A stretch of 64,000 bases of DNA from Scalesia atractyloides. Lineage: Eukaryota; Streptophyta; Magnoliopsida; Asterales; Asteraceae. The position numbers and the translations under genes are program-made. Of this stretch, positions 33,103 to 45,407 are shown in pieces. How positions within the stretch are numbered: position 1 is the first letter of the stretch; every line of letters starts with the position of its first letter. The stretch covers positions 46,822,869 through 46,886,868 of the forward strand of contig CAMTDV010000018.1 of the NCBI GenBank assembly GCA_947069175.1, written 5' to 3'. The notes under the pieces were generated by a model. It saw nothing but the letters and a program-made list of their open reading frames with translations. It searched no databases and was not told where the DNA came from.

Positions 33103-35749
33103 TATCACTCCCCGACTCGTAGCGGAAGACAATGCAGGGTGCGGCAGACACGTTGTAATTCTCCATAGTTTAAAAACATGATATCATAAATAGGGATAAC
33201 CTCGGTTACAACATACTATCGGTATCATATTACACATCATAAGTTTCAGTACAGTACTACGAGCTATCACAGTTCTTATTCTGCTACCGTTCACTACTAA
33301 AGTCATCCATACGCACATTTCTTACTCTTGCTTCGCTTTACCTGAAATGCATGTTAGTTTTAAAAAGGTCAGCTAAACGCTGCGTGAGTTCCACGGGTTT
33401 AATTGTTGTGTAACAATATGTGTGAACAAGTTTAATTGCACTGGTCACAATCACAATGACGGTCATGATCATAGTCACAGGTTTATCACCACAAACACCT
33501 TCCGTTAGTAAGATCGTGTTACAACAAACACCTGCAGCTCGTGAACCGTGTTACAGCAAACACCTGCAGCTCGCCGATCCGTGTCATAACCGACACCTGC
33601 AGCTTGCCGAACTATGTTATAACAAGCACCTACAGCTCGCCGAACCGTGTCATAACTGACACCTGCAGCTTGTCGAACCGTGTTATAACAAGCACCTGCA
33701 GCTCGCCGAACCGTGTCATAACTGACACCTGCAGCTTGCCAAACCATGTGTTATAAAATTTACATCATCACAACTTGGTGCAATTAACACAGTTTTGCAA
33801 CATGCAAATCACCTCAGAAAACAACAAAATCATTCAAAAGTGGGAAAGTGAAAACTCACTCCCAATTTGGTGTAATCAACACAGTTTGTAACATGCATTC
33901 CACCCCAAGTAAAACAATAAAACAGTTAAAAGCGGGGTAGTGAAACTCACAGTGCAAATAGTGGTCTTAACACAAGAGTCGTCGAATAGCTGGATCAACT
34001 TTAATGACACACATGCAAGCATGGACTCAAATCAGTATCTAAGTTGGTAATGGTCATAACTTGGATCTGGTCAGGAGTTTTTACTCCGGATTGAGTCTAT
34101 AGGACACGGTTATGGTGATGGACATCAGGGTAGTATTAGTTTGGCTTCCGGGCACCGATTCGCGTGCCAGCCAAAGTCAGTAGTTTAACGCGTTCGGGTA
34201 ATGGTACGGAAATACCAATAGTGCTAACATATTGTTATACCGAATTTTCCCAGATCATTCCCCATATGTTCCTTAATGTCTCTGTAAAATTTGGTGATTT
34301 ATTGAACCCGTTTGATATTTTTCCCGAAATTCTTTCCTTAAAACAGTTAAAAATTCACCAAACATCGTAGAAAACTCCAAAAATTCTAAAATTTTACGTA
34401 AACCTTCCTGACAATACCCTACATCACCATATCAAATTTCAGCTCAATCTAAGCCATACGGACCAAGTTATAGACAAAACAATTTTCTGCCTAGCCTAGA
34501 TTCAGTTTTCGGGTGATATACCTAGCGATTCTTCCGTTTCCAAGCGTTTATCTTGATCCCAGAAGTGTGTAAAGGCTATATTCAGTATCTACACACCAAG
34601 TACAATCCAAATATGCTAGAACTTAGATCAATCAAGCTTTAATTCATTGTGTTTCGGTTAATCGAATATTTAAGCGATTTTTGTCGAATAAGAGTTTATT
34701 AGGGTATCAAACCCCATTGATTAGCAACCATGGCTGCCATATAACACCAGGGATATACGTGGTGTTCATATTCAGCCCTAAAATTTGTTTAAAACTCCAA
34801 AATTCATGGATTAAAAAGCGTTTTTGGCTAGAAATCGCGTTTAATCAAGAAACCAAGCTTGAAACCTTAATGATTTGAGTTAATACCTTTGATTTGAGTT
34901 GGTTTATAGGTGAATTCAGCTGATGAAGAAGGTTGGAGAGCAGGTTTTGAAGGATTTTTTTGATGATTTTTATGATTAAAATTAAAAGAAAAATAAATAA
35001 AAACAATATTATAACCATGGGGGTGTGGTGGCGGCATAGAGGTGGGCCCCTAGGGCCACCTCGTGCTTCGTTTTACGTTTGTGAAGATGATGTTTATCCT
35101 ACAGATAAGCATGGGTTTATTTCGGGTCCAGCGCGCGTTCTCGATTTGCGTGACGGACTCCGTTTTGCGCGTACTTAGTGTTAAAAGACTCGGTTTTAAA
35201 AATTATGCATAACCGTCTAAAAATCCGAACCCAGTTACGTTTTAATCATAAAAGTCTCATTTGAGGTTCGTTTAAGTGTTTTTAAGCTTGATCGATCGTT
35301 CCTTGCACATTCGGTTGCCTTATGTTATGCCAGGAATGAATGCGTTTCCCCAACCGGGAGCTGCTTCGTTTTGCGTGCCCGGGCTTTGATTATTTTAAAC
35401 CTTATGTCACAGTCTATGGCACACATCTAAGTTATTCCTGTAACTCGGAATCTTAAATAAGGCTACGGGTAATCTAATAATCAACGTCAAAGGTCTAATG
35501 CGTTGTTAAACGTCAAGTCTCCGTTTAACATGTTGTTCAAGACTAAGGATGCCAACCTCGTATCGTTGGTCCTTAGTAGTGTCATGTCAACCATGACGTG
35601 CTCTGGGATTCCTCCGAGGTATAACATATAACGTTTTCCACAACACACAAGTCATGCAATTTCACAAGGTTCACGCACAATTATAGTTTTAGTCATGCTT
35701 TAAGTATAGGACCAATTAAGGTGTACCTGGTTTCGTCATGGGTATCACA
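33103..35749 (-). repeat. 3' LTR of element E, 2647 bp
   Basis: It pairs with 41957-45111. The outer terminus is mutated (TATCACTCCCCG for TGTCACACCCCG). It has seven 33-bp minisatellite units (33528-33748) and lacks the block found at about 43003-43600 of the other LTR. Confidence 0.93.
33528..33748. repeat. 33-bp minisatellite, about seven units
   Basis: The unit starts ACACCTGCAGCTCGCCGAAC and continues CGTGTCATAACTG. Alternate units carry CTCGCC or CTTGCC and CATAACTG or TATAACAAG, so a 66-bp higher-order period is visible. The 33-bp length keeps several frames open. Confidence 0.92.
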
Positions 35750-35765
35750 GTCTCCCCTGGTTAAG
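35750..35765 (-). promoter_or_regulatory. Polypurine tract of element E
   Basis: The minus strand has CTTAACCAGGGGAGAC directly before TGTGATACCC, the 3' LTR start. Confidence 0.75.
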
Positions 35766-35789
35766 AAATTTCGTCCCCGAAATTTACTT

Positions 35790-38700
35790 TGTCACGCTAG
35801 GGAAGTGGTAAGGGTATTTTCTACGGAATTCATCCCTCCATTCCTAGGTATATTCAGGTCCTTGTTTAGAGTTCCACCGGACTTTAACCAGTGAAATTTT
35901 GTTATGTCTTAATTGCTTGACCCTACCATCAACTATTTCCACCAGCTCTTCCATAAAGGAGTCTATCGTCAACATGTATGTCTTCCAAAGATACCTGGGT
36001 TGCTTCGCCTGGCAGGCATTTCTTCAGGTTTGATGGAAGACATTGTGAATGGCACTAAGTTCGGTTGGTAACTTCAACCGATACACTACCGGACCTACCT
36101 TGGCTAGGAGCTCGTATGGCCCAATGTAGCGCGGGGCTAGCTTTCCTGATGTTCCAAATCGGATAACGCCTTTCCACGGCGATACCTTTAACAGAACTCG
36201 TTCACCTACTGTGAACGATAATGGTTTTCTGCGCACATCCGCCCAGCTCTTCTGTCGGCTCTGAGCAGTTTGTAAACGCTTTTGAATTTGATGGACCTTA
36301 TCAGTTGTTTCCTAAACTAGTTCAGATCCTGTCAGTTGCGTGTCACCCACTTCAGCCCAACAAAGTGGTGATCGGCTCTTTCGACCATAGAGGGCCTCAC
36401 ACAGGCTGCTTGAATGCTACTATGGTAACTATTGTTATACGAGAATTCCACTAGTGGGATATGCTTGTCCCAACTTCCTCCGAAGTTGAGGACACAAGCA
36501 CACAACAAGTCCTCTAGTGTCTGAATCGTGTGTTCCGATGGCCATTGGTTTGGGGATGATAAGCAGTGCTCAGATCAATTTGCGTCCCCAGTGCTTCTTG
36601 TAGTTTCTGCCAGTATTGCGAAGTAAAGTGGCTGTCTCGATCGGAAATAATAGCAATCGGGACACCATGTCTAGCTACTATCTCATTAGTATAAATTTCG
36701 GCCAACTGGTCGGTCTTATACGTAGTGCGGATCGGAATAAAATGCGCGGATTTGGTCAATCGATCTACGATTACCCAGATCGCATCATGACCACGAGGCG
36801 TCTTCGGGAGATGGGTCACGAAATCCATCGTGATTTGTTCCCACTTCCACTGAGGTATCTCGGGTTGTTGCAACATCCCCGAGGGTTTCTGATATTCGGC
36901 CTTGACTCGCGCACAAGTCAAGCATTGGATCACGTATTCGGCCACGTCCTTTTTCATTCCCGGCCACCAATAAAACTCTTTCAGGTCATGGTACATCTTA
37001 TCTGTACCGGGATGAATCGAAGATTTCGATTTATGAACCTCGTCCATTATTAACTGTCTCAGCTCCGCTCTTGCAGGAATCCACACTCGATTTTTAAAGT
37101 ACAATACCTCATCTGTTTTCCTTACAAAACTTTTCTCGTTCCCGTGCAATCCTTCACCGGGTAACTGACTCTCCTTCAGGGCTTGCATCTGCGCATTCCG
37201 GATTTGATCTATCAGGCTTGTCTGCACGATCATTCCCAAGGCTCTTACTCGAAGAGGCTTAATTCGATCCTTCATACTTAGCGCATCTGCTACTAAATTA
37301 GCTTTTCCCGGGTGGTACTTTATTTCACAATCATAATCATTTAACAATTCCACCCATCTGCGCTGCCTCATGTTTAAGTCTTTTTGATCGAAAATATGTT
37401 GGAGGCTTTTGTGATCGGTATATATATTACACTTGGTACCATATAAATAATGTCTCCAAATCTTTAACAAAAATATAACTTCTCCTAGTTCCAGGTCATG
37501 GGTCGTGTGGTTCTTTTCGTGCACCTTTAGTTGCCTAGAAGCGTACGCGATAACTTTATTCATTTGCATAAGGACACATCCAAGTCCTTGTCGCGATGCG
37601 TCGCAATATATGACAAAGTCGTCATTGCCTTCGGGTAACGTCAAGATTGGGGCCTCACATAACTTTTTCTTTAACAGCTGGAACGTTGTTTCTTGGTCTT
37701 CACCCCATTCGTACTTTCTATCCTTCTGCGTCAATGCGGTTAACGATTGTGCGATACTAGAGAAGTTTTCGATAAAGTGGAGGTAGTATCCTACCAATCC
37801 CAAGAATTGGCGTATTTCTTTCGGGGAATTCGGCGCTGGCCAGTTTTTGATTGCTTCAATCTTGCTTGGATCCACATGAATTCCATGTTGATCCACCACA
37901 TGCGCTAGAAATTGTACGGCTTGTAACCAAAAGTCGCACTTAGACAACTTAGCATATAGTTGTTCGGTCCGTAGTATCTCCAAGATAGCACGCAAATGAT
38001 GCTCGTGCTCGTCCTTGCTCTTGGAGTAGATCAAGATATCGTCGATGAAGACGATGACAAATTTGTCAAGGTATGGCTTACATACCCTGTTCATGAGGTC
38101 CATGAACACCGCAGGTGCATTAGTTAACCCAAAGGGCATAACTAGGAATTCATAGTGACCATAGCGAGTTCGAAATGCGGTCTTAGGAATATCGTCCTCT
38201 TGGACCTTCACTTGATGGTAACCTGACCGAAGGTCTATCTTAGAAAAGTATTGGGCTCCTTGCAACTGATCGAAGAGATCATCGATTCCCGGAAGAGGGT
38301 AACGATTCTTGATAGTGACTTTATTCAATTCCCGGTAGTCGATGCACATTCGGAAGCTACCGTCCTTCTTCTTTACAAATAATACTGGGGCTCCCCGGGG
38401 GGAATAACTAGGACGGATAAAACCACGATCGAGTAACTCCTGCAACTGCGTCGATAGCTCTTGCATCTCGGATGGAGCAAGACGATATGGAGCCTTGGCA
38501 ACGGGTGCCGTTCCCGGTATTAAGTCGATGCGAAACTCGACTTGCCGATTGGGCGGCAATCCGGGCAGTTCTTCCGGGAACACATCAGGGTATTCACATA
38601 CTACCGGGATGTCCTCAATACGCTTTTCGGCTGGCTCCTCCGTTATGACGCTAGCTAAAAACACGTCACATCCCTGGCGTATACACTTCAACGCCTTAAG

Positions 38701-39165
38701 GTGAGATATAAGGTTCAACGTGGCGCCTAACTTCTCTCCTTGTACCATAATTATATCCGTGGGGGATAAAGGAATCTTCACAACCTTTTGTTCGCATAAC
38801 ACCTTCGCATGATGGTTGGACAACCAGTCCATTCGTACGACAATATCAAAACTACCCAACTCTACTGGTAAAAGGTCAATGGTAAACTGGTAACCGTTAA
38901 AGGTTATAGGGCAATTAACAATAAGTTGGTGACTGGTAATTGGTTTCCCGCTGGCAAGTTCAACGGTATAGGGGTGTTTCAGGTCAACAGCAAGCATATT
39001 CAAGAGTGGCAAAAATGCAATCGACACATAGCTTCTATCGGCTCCCGTATCAAATAATACTGAAGCAAATTGATTGGAAACGACGAACGTACCTGAAACC
39101 ACGTTGGGATCCTGGCGTGCGTCACCAGGTCCCATGACAAAGGCACGACCTCGGGCTGCATTCAA
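35790..39165 (-). pseudogene. Element E protease-RT-RNase H-integrase (open to 36514, then degraded)
   Basis: A frame of 883 codons is open from 39165 to 36514. The protease motif LFDTGADRSYVS is near residue 40. The usual GMDWLS reads RMDWLS, altering a conserved Gly. RT has FIDDILIYS, RNase H has YCDASRQGLGCVLMQ, the integrase zinc region has HPGTDKMYHD and CLTCARVK, and the core has IISDRD. A lost base near 36540 breaks the frame just before the catalytic Glu segment, and further shifts near 36410 and 36040 damage the C-terminal part (SPWKGVIRFG, PRYIGPYELL). Remnants of the chromodomain region extend to about 35800. It has the same role as in C, from a different subfamily. Confidence 0.9.
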
Positions 39166-40315
39166 GGTAGATGCTTGGTTCTAAGTGTTCCTTTCTGCAT
39201 CTGCTGGGCTAACTTCGGACAACTGTTTCGAAAATGCTCCGTGCTGCCACATCCAAAGCACGCACGGGAATAGGCAACCTGTGGGGCTGGTTGCTGAGGT
39301 CCCTGCTGAAGAGGTTGAGGCCTAGGAGATTGAAAACGGGTTGGGTTGGGATTTAGTTCCCTGGGCACCCTACAATCTCTGGCGAAATGCCCAATTCCAT
39401 GGCACCTTGAGCATATCACTGTTCGGCACTTACCAGTGTGGTGGAAAGCACACTTATTGCATTTTGGGATGTTTCCTTTGTAACCATCAAAGTTACCCGC
39501 GGGGGTAGTCATGGCATAGTTCTGGCTAGTGTTTCTCCCCCTCTTTGGCGATGTTGCCCTTGCGCGACTATTCTCCGGGGCTTCCCGCTTGTTTCTGGCC
39601 GGCTCTCCCGGCGTTGTCAGAATCTTACGCCAAACCATGGCATATGTAATGGTACCTGACCTTGCTACCACCTCGTGCATGGTTCGGTATTCCACCGAAT
39701 TAATAATACTCCTCACTTCTGGGGCCAGCCCTCATACATACCTTTCGATCCTCTTAGACTCTAGTCGGACCATGCCTGGCAAAATACGTGCCAGTTCATT
39801 AAAGCGGTTGGTATAACTTGCATGATCAGCACCTTGCATCTGCAGGTTCCAGAACTCGTGCTCAAGCTTCTGAATCTCATGAGTTGGGCAAAACCTTTCC
39901 CTCATCAAAATCTTGAGATCATCCCAAGTCATAGCATTAATCGCGTCTTGTCCGCGAGTTTGAACAATCGTGTTCCACCTGTTTAAAGCATGGTTAACAA
40001 AGGTACAGGTGGTATACTTAACTGCGCAATTAGCAGGACAATTACTTATTTCAGCACTGATTCCGACTTTTCGACCCATTTCACAAACCCGTTGGGTCCC
40101 TCAGTACCATTGAATTCCATCGGTTTGCATTCCATGAAATGCTTATATGTGCAAACCGGCCTACCATTATTCTGATTATCGTTCTGACCTAACGGTTCGG
40201 GTTGCAGATTCGGTTGCGAGTTAGCATTAATATCGGCGCTAACCTGCGCCACAATCATGGGAATAACAGCTTGGAGTTGTTGCACTATCAGTTGCGCAAT
40301 ATCTGCCTCAGTCAT
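39166..40315 (-). pseudogene. Element E gag (broken)
   Basis: The start is MTEADIAQLIVQQLQ at 40315. A frameshift lies near 40070 and an in-frame TGA at 39732-39734 (probably CGA to TGA). The next stretch has two zinc knuckles, CSRCHGIGHFARDC and CFGCGSTEHFRNSC, and a frameshift near 39183 joins to the protease frame. The length and order are those of chromovirus gag. The two knuckles would bind the element RNA. Confidence 0.88.
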
Positions 40316-40724
40316 CGTGGTGCGAGTTTCGGGGCCATTCTATTATAAACAATAGATGTCTAGGTATCAAAGTCACACATCCAGTTAACACATATCACAC
40401 ATTTGGTTAAAACATATCACACACTTCATCACACACATGAATCCATGGCACAAATAGTCAAACGCATCGTCATATATATATGTAATGTCATCATCATACA
40501 AGTGTCAAAATTTGCATATAGACTTAACCCATAAGGGCCAGCGCTTAGATGTGCTATCAAAATGGGTCACCACAGTGACGTACAGACTCGATACCACAAA
40601 AGTACTAACCAGAAAAACGTGATACTACCATGATTGCATCACTACCTCGACATGGGTACAACCCAGTGCTTAGTAAGATGTACAAAAGATACATCATCTC
40701 TATCTATACTGAAAGAAAACAATA
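40316..40724 (-). other. Spacer between the extra frame and gag of element E
   Basis: This is about 410 bp with repeated ACACATCACAC words (40370-40440) and no reading frame. Confidence 0.6.
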
Positions 40725-41573
40725 CTAAGAACGCCACATCCACCATGCCAATCCACCAAAACTTACGACCAAACCTACAATAGCACTGATGCATCTGTAT
40801 ACCAACACACGGAAATGTTCCTGCTCATGGTGCACATACCCCATACCCTGCTGTAGCGCGATGATCGCCTGCTGTAAGACGATCAAGTAGGCTCCCATCG
40901 ACCTCCACTGCTGCTCATCCTCATCCCGTGCCATCCGTAGTAATGAAATCTGCTCGAACAGAAATCCCATCAAGCTGCTCTCAGTGATGGGAGCAGGCAC
41001 CTCCTGAGGAGGAACAGGTATACCCCAGACAGGTGGAGAAGGCTCTCTAATGGCCGGGAAGGGCCCCCTCGCTCATATGTGTGAAATGGGGAAGGGTCCT
41101 CCCGGGGTGGGGTCAGAAAACGAGCTGTGAAGTGCTGCTGGGTCCCTATAGGTACGGGTGTAAGTACCCTCCGACGAGCCGTCTGTCGGAGGCCAAAAGT
41201 GGGTATCTCAAGTGGGCTAGATGAGGAAGGTGAATAAATACTCGGAGTGGAAGGAGTGTAAGGGTCAAGCGGTGTCTCGGGTGACGGTAAGCGGGGTGCT
41301 ACCGGCTCCCACTCCCAATGCCCCGTGGCGGGAGTAGGGCTCCTTGGCATAGGTCCTATGGGTTTGGCAACATCCGGGGCACGACTATGCTCCGAGGAGC
41401 TAGTCGGGTGGTGTGATGGTGAACGGTAGGCGCTCGAGGCCTCCCCCTCGCGCCTAGTACGAGGTCTGGGTGGGTACGGACCACAACAATAACCAGAAGA
41501 GGGGTGTCAGCGGATCCTCCTCAGGATCAGTCTCCATATGTGAAGTCGACTGGTGTCTCGAACGATCAGGCAT
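40725..41573 (-). pseudogene. Extra frame upstream of gag in element E: Pro/Ser-rich protein with C-terminal membrane helix
   Basis: On the element-sense strand a coding-like region starts at an ATG at 41573. That ATG follows TTTTCTTTTTCAG, which resembles a 3' splice site. Two frameshifts (near 41510 and 41040) interrupt it. The N-terminal two-thirds are rich in Pro, Ser, Thr and Arg (e.g. TPLDPYTPSTPSIYSPSSSS). The C-terminal part is helical (LIVLQQAIIALQQGM) and ends in a hydrophobic helix AIVGLVVSFGGLAWWMW with one Arg after it, a typical C-terminal anchor. I recognise no family. Its position before gag is not where plant env-like frames usually lie (after pol). Function is unknown. Confidence 0.6.
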
Positions 41574-41938
41574 GCTACCTGAAAAAGAAAACCACACACA
41601 ATGCTGATTGGACTAACCCAAAATACCGAACTCAACATTCCACAAATATACACATAAGCACGTATCGCACGCAGTTTCAATTTTTTTTTCGATTTATAAA
41701 AGTTACTTGCGGTTGGTGACGTTAGTAGACGGATTTCCGTCCTATCTCAATGACGTTCCCAGAATCCCCAAGTATGAGCAGATAAATTATGGTGTTCCGG
41801 ACCACAATAATTTATTTGCCCCACCAGGGTTTCCTGGTAATAGCCATACTACTCGGGTCTAAGGGTTCTCAGCGTGTGGAGACTAACTTAGGATTATAGT
41901 ATAGGTTCTTTGGAGATACCTAGTTCGCTATAACCGAA
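41574..41938 (-). other. Leader of element E between primer site and extra frame
   Basis: This is about 365 bp without a convincing frame. It ends (minus strand) in a polypyrimidine run and CAG before the ATG. Confidence 0.6.
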
Positions 41939-41951
41939 GGCTCTGATACCA
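41939..41951 (-). promoter_or_regulatory. Primer binding site of element E
   Basis: The minus strand reads TGGTATCAGAGCC, five bases after the LTR end. It is the Met-tRNA type. Confidence 0.9.
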
Positions 41952-41956
41952 TCTTC

Positions 41957-44900
41957 TGTCACACCCCGACTCACAGCGGAAGATAATGCAGGGTGCGGCA
42001 GACACGTGGTAATGCTCCATAGTTTAAAAACATGATATCATAAATAGGGAGAACCTCGGTTACAACATACTATCGGTATCATATTACACACCATAAGTTT
42101 CAGTATAGTACTACGAGCTATCACAGTTCTTATTCTGCTACCACTCACTACTAAAGTCATCCATATGCACATTTCTTACTCTTGCTTCGCTTTACCTGAA
42201 ATGCATGTAAGTTTTAAAAAGGTCAGCTAAACGCTGCGTGAGTTCCACTGGTTTAATTGCTGTGTTACAATATGTGTTAACAAGTTTAATTGCACTTGTC
42301 ACAATCACAATGACGGTCATGGTCATAGTCACAGGTTTATCACCACAAACACCTTCCGTTAGTAAGATCGTGTTACAACAAACGCCTGCAGCTCGCCGAA
42401 CCGTGTTACAGTAAACACCTGCAGCTTGCCGAACCGTGTTATAACAAGCACCTGCAGCTCGCCGAACCATGTCATAACTGACACATGCAGCTTGCCGAAC
42501 CGTGTGTTATAAAATTTACATCATCACAACTTGGTGCAATTAACACAGTTTTGCAACATGCAAATCACCTCAGAAAACAACAAAATCATTCAAAAGTGGG
42601 GAAGTGAAAACTCACTCCCAATTTGGTGTAATCAACACAGTTTGTAATATGCATTCCACCCCAAGTAAAACAATAAAACAGTTAAAAGCGGGGTAGTGAA
42701 ACTTACAGTGCAAATAGTGGTCTTAACACAAGAGTCGTCGAATAGCTGGATCAACTTTAATGACACACATGCAAGCATGGACTCAAATCAGTATCTAAGT
42801 TGGTTAATGGTCATAACTTGGATCTGGTCAGGAGTTTTTACTCCGGATTGAGTCTATAGGACATTGGTATGGTGATGGACATCAGGGTAGTATTAGTTTT
42901 CTGTTTGGCTTCCGGGCACCGATTCGCGTGCCAGCCAAAGTCAGTAGTTTAACGCGTTCGGGTAATGGTACGGAAGTACCAATAGTGCTAACATGTTGTT
43001 ATTTAAGAATGATTAACTTTTCGTTAAGGGAGTTTGAGTGTTTAGGGAGTCTAGGTTGTCTAAAATTGAGTTTCCATTTTCACCGTCGGGAATTCTCCCA
43101 AGTTGTCTTAGGACACACCCCAAGTGTCCAATTTTCCGGGAATCTCCCGGAATGTTCCCCGTGTTACAAATTTAGTGTTTGTCGGGTTGGGTCAGTTCCC
43201 GGTTCCGGTAGGTTCGTTACACGGTAAACTGCCGAAAATGATTTAAATAACTTATTTTTAATCCAAATAAATTCCCATTTAATCTAGAATTGGACTAAAA
43301 ATCTATAAAAATTTATATAACTCAGTAAAAATCAGTAGATTATGATAAATTTCTGGGAATTTATTTTTGTAATTTTCTTATTTAAATAAATATTTATAAA
43401 TCCATTTTAACCATATAATTAACATAAAATACTTTCAGAAGTTCAAAATTCCGAAAAAATTCCTGAACCTTCTATACATGTCCAGGAACATCTCCAAAAA
43501 TTTGGAGAATTTTCCGATTTAATTTAGATGCGTTTCCGGCTACCGAAAACTTCCAAAAACACGGATTTTTAACCCAAATCAAAACTCAACCAATGGACTC
43601 CGAATTTTCCCAGATCATTCCCCATATTTTCCTTAATGTCTCTGTAAATTTGGTGATTTATTGAACCCGTTTGATATTTTTCCTGAAATTCTTTCCTTAA
43701 AACAGTTAAAAGTTCACCAAAAATCGTAGAAAACACCAAAAATTCTAAACTTTTACGTAGACCTTCCTGACAATATCCTACATCACCATATCAAATTTCA
43801 GCTCAATCCAAGCCACACGGACCAAGTTATAGGCAAAACAATTTTCTGCCTAGCCTAGATTCAGTTTTCGGGTGATATACCTAGCGATTCTTCCGTTTCC
43901 AAGCGTTTATCTTGATCCCAGAAGTGTGTAAAGGCTATATTCAGTATCTACACACCAAGTACAATCCAAATATGCTATAACTTAGATCAATCAAGCTTTA
44001 ATTCATTGTGTTTCGGTTAATCGAATAGTTAAGCGATTTTTGTCGAATAAGAGTTGATTAGGGTATCAAACCCCATTGATTAGCAACCATGGCTGCCATA
44101 TAACACCAGGGATATATGTGGTGTTCATATTCAGCCCTAAAATTTGTTTAAAACTCCAAAATTCATAGATTAAAAAGCGTTTTTGGCTAGAAATCGCGTT
44201 TAATCAAGAAACCAAGCTTGAAACCTTAATGATTTGAGTTAATACCTTTGATTTGAGTTGGTTTATAGGTGAATTCAGCTGATGAAGAAGGTTGGAGAGC
44301 AGGTTTTGAAGGATTTTTTTGATGATTTTATGATTAAAATTAAAAGAAAAATAAATAAAAACAATATTTATAACCATGGGGGTGTGGTGGCGGCATAGAG
44401 GTGGGCCCCTAGGGCCACCTCGTGCTTCGTTTTACGTTTGTGAAGATAATGTTTATCCTACAGATAAGCATGGGTTCGTTTCGGGTCCAGCGCGCGTTCT
44501 CGATTTGCGTGACGGACTCCATTTTGCGCGTACTTAGTGTTAAAAGACTCGGTTTTAAAAATTATGCATAACCGTCTAAAAATCCGAACGAGATACGTTT
44601 TAATCATATAAGTCTCGTTTGACGTTCGTTTAAGTGTATTTAAGCTTGATCGATTGTTCCTTGCACATTCGGTTGCCTTATGTTATGCCCGGAACGAATG
44701 CGTTTCCCCAAACGGGAGCTGCTTCGTTTTGCGTGCCCGGGATTTGATTATTTTTAAACCTTATGTCACAGTCTATGGCACAAATCTAAGTTATTCCTGG
44801 AACTCGGAATCTTAAATAAGGCTACGGGTAATCTAATAATCAACGGGTCAAAGGTCTAATGCGTTGTTAAACGTCAAGTCTCCGTTTAACACGTTGTTCA

Positions 44901-45111
44901 AGGCTAAGGATGCCAACCTCGTATCGTTGGTCCTTAGTAATGTCATGTCAACCATGACGTGCTCTGGGATTCCTCCGAGGTATAACATATAACGCTTCCC
45001 ACAACACACAAGTCATGCCAATTTTACAAGGTTCACGCATAATTATAGTTTTAGTCATGCTTTAAGTTTAGGAACAATTAAGGTGTACCTGGTTTCGTCA
45101 TGGGTATCACA
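41957..45111 (-). repeat. 5' LTR of element E, 3155 bp
   Basis: The plus strand runs from TGTCACACCCCGACTC to GGGTATCACA. It contains only four 33-bp minisatellite units (42382-42507). It also contains a block of roughly 600 bp (about 43003-43600) rich in CGGGAATTTCCC-like words that is missing from the 3' LTR. Confidence 0.94.
42382..42507. repeat. 33-bp minisatellite, four units
   Basis: This is the same unit as at 33528-33748 with fewer copies. Confidence 0.9.
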
Positions 45112-45407
45112 CATACCATAAAATGGGTCAAACAACAGAAGGATTGCCAAAATTACCACATGCTGCATATATATAGTCACATTTGATGTGCATTTCACAT
45201 TTTTCGCTTCTTTTTTCCACTTGCTTATAAATACATTCACATTTAAGCCATACACAACATGTTTTGAACAATTTATAGAACTATAATTTAGCTAGCCATA
45301 CAACATAAACAGTTTAAAATAAAGGCGAAAACTGTAAAAATTAAGCTTCTAAGGTTTTCCAACACAAAAAAAAATGTTAGCCACAATGTCTACCTGCAGA
45401 AGTTATA

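Larger units (their letters stand above)
33103..45111 (-). mobile_element. Element E: Ty3/gypsy chromovirus with an extra upstream frame, 12,009 bp
   Basis: Read on the minus strand: 5' LTR (41957-45111), primer site, an extra proline-rich/membrane frame (41573-40725), gag (from 40315), PR-RT-RH-INT (from 39165), polypurine tract, 3' LTR (33103-35749). The LTRs differ in length by about 500 bp owing to a ~607-bp deletion in the 3' copy and to different minisatellite copy numbers. The 5' flank gives CATAC at 45112-45116. The other side reads CATA directly before a damaged LTR start, consistent with a CATAC duplication partly deleted. It is not the same family as A/C/D. Confidence 0.92.

Noticed and set aside
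33456..33756. Repeat protein or CRISPR-like array
   Set aside because: The 33-bp units are contiguous, without unique spacers, and lie in an LTR. Open frames result from the unit being a multiple of three.
40725..41573. Envelope gene of element E
   Set aside because: It has a membrane helix, but no signal peptide, cleavage site or fusion segment is visible and the position is before gag, so env is not claimed.
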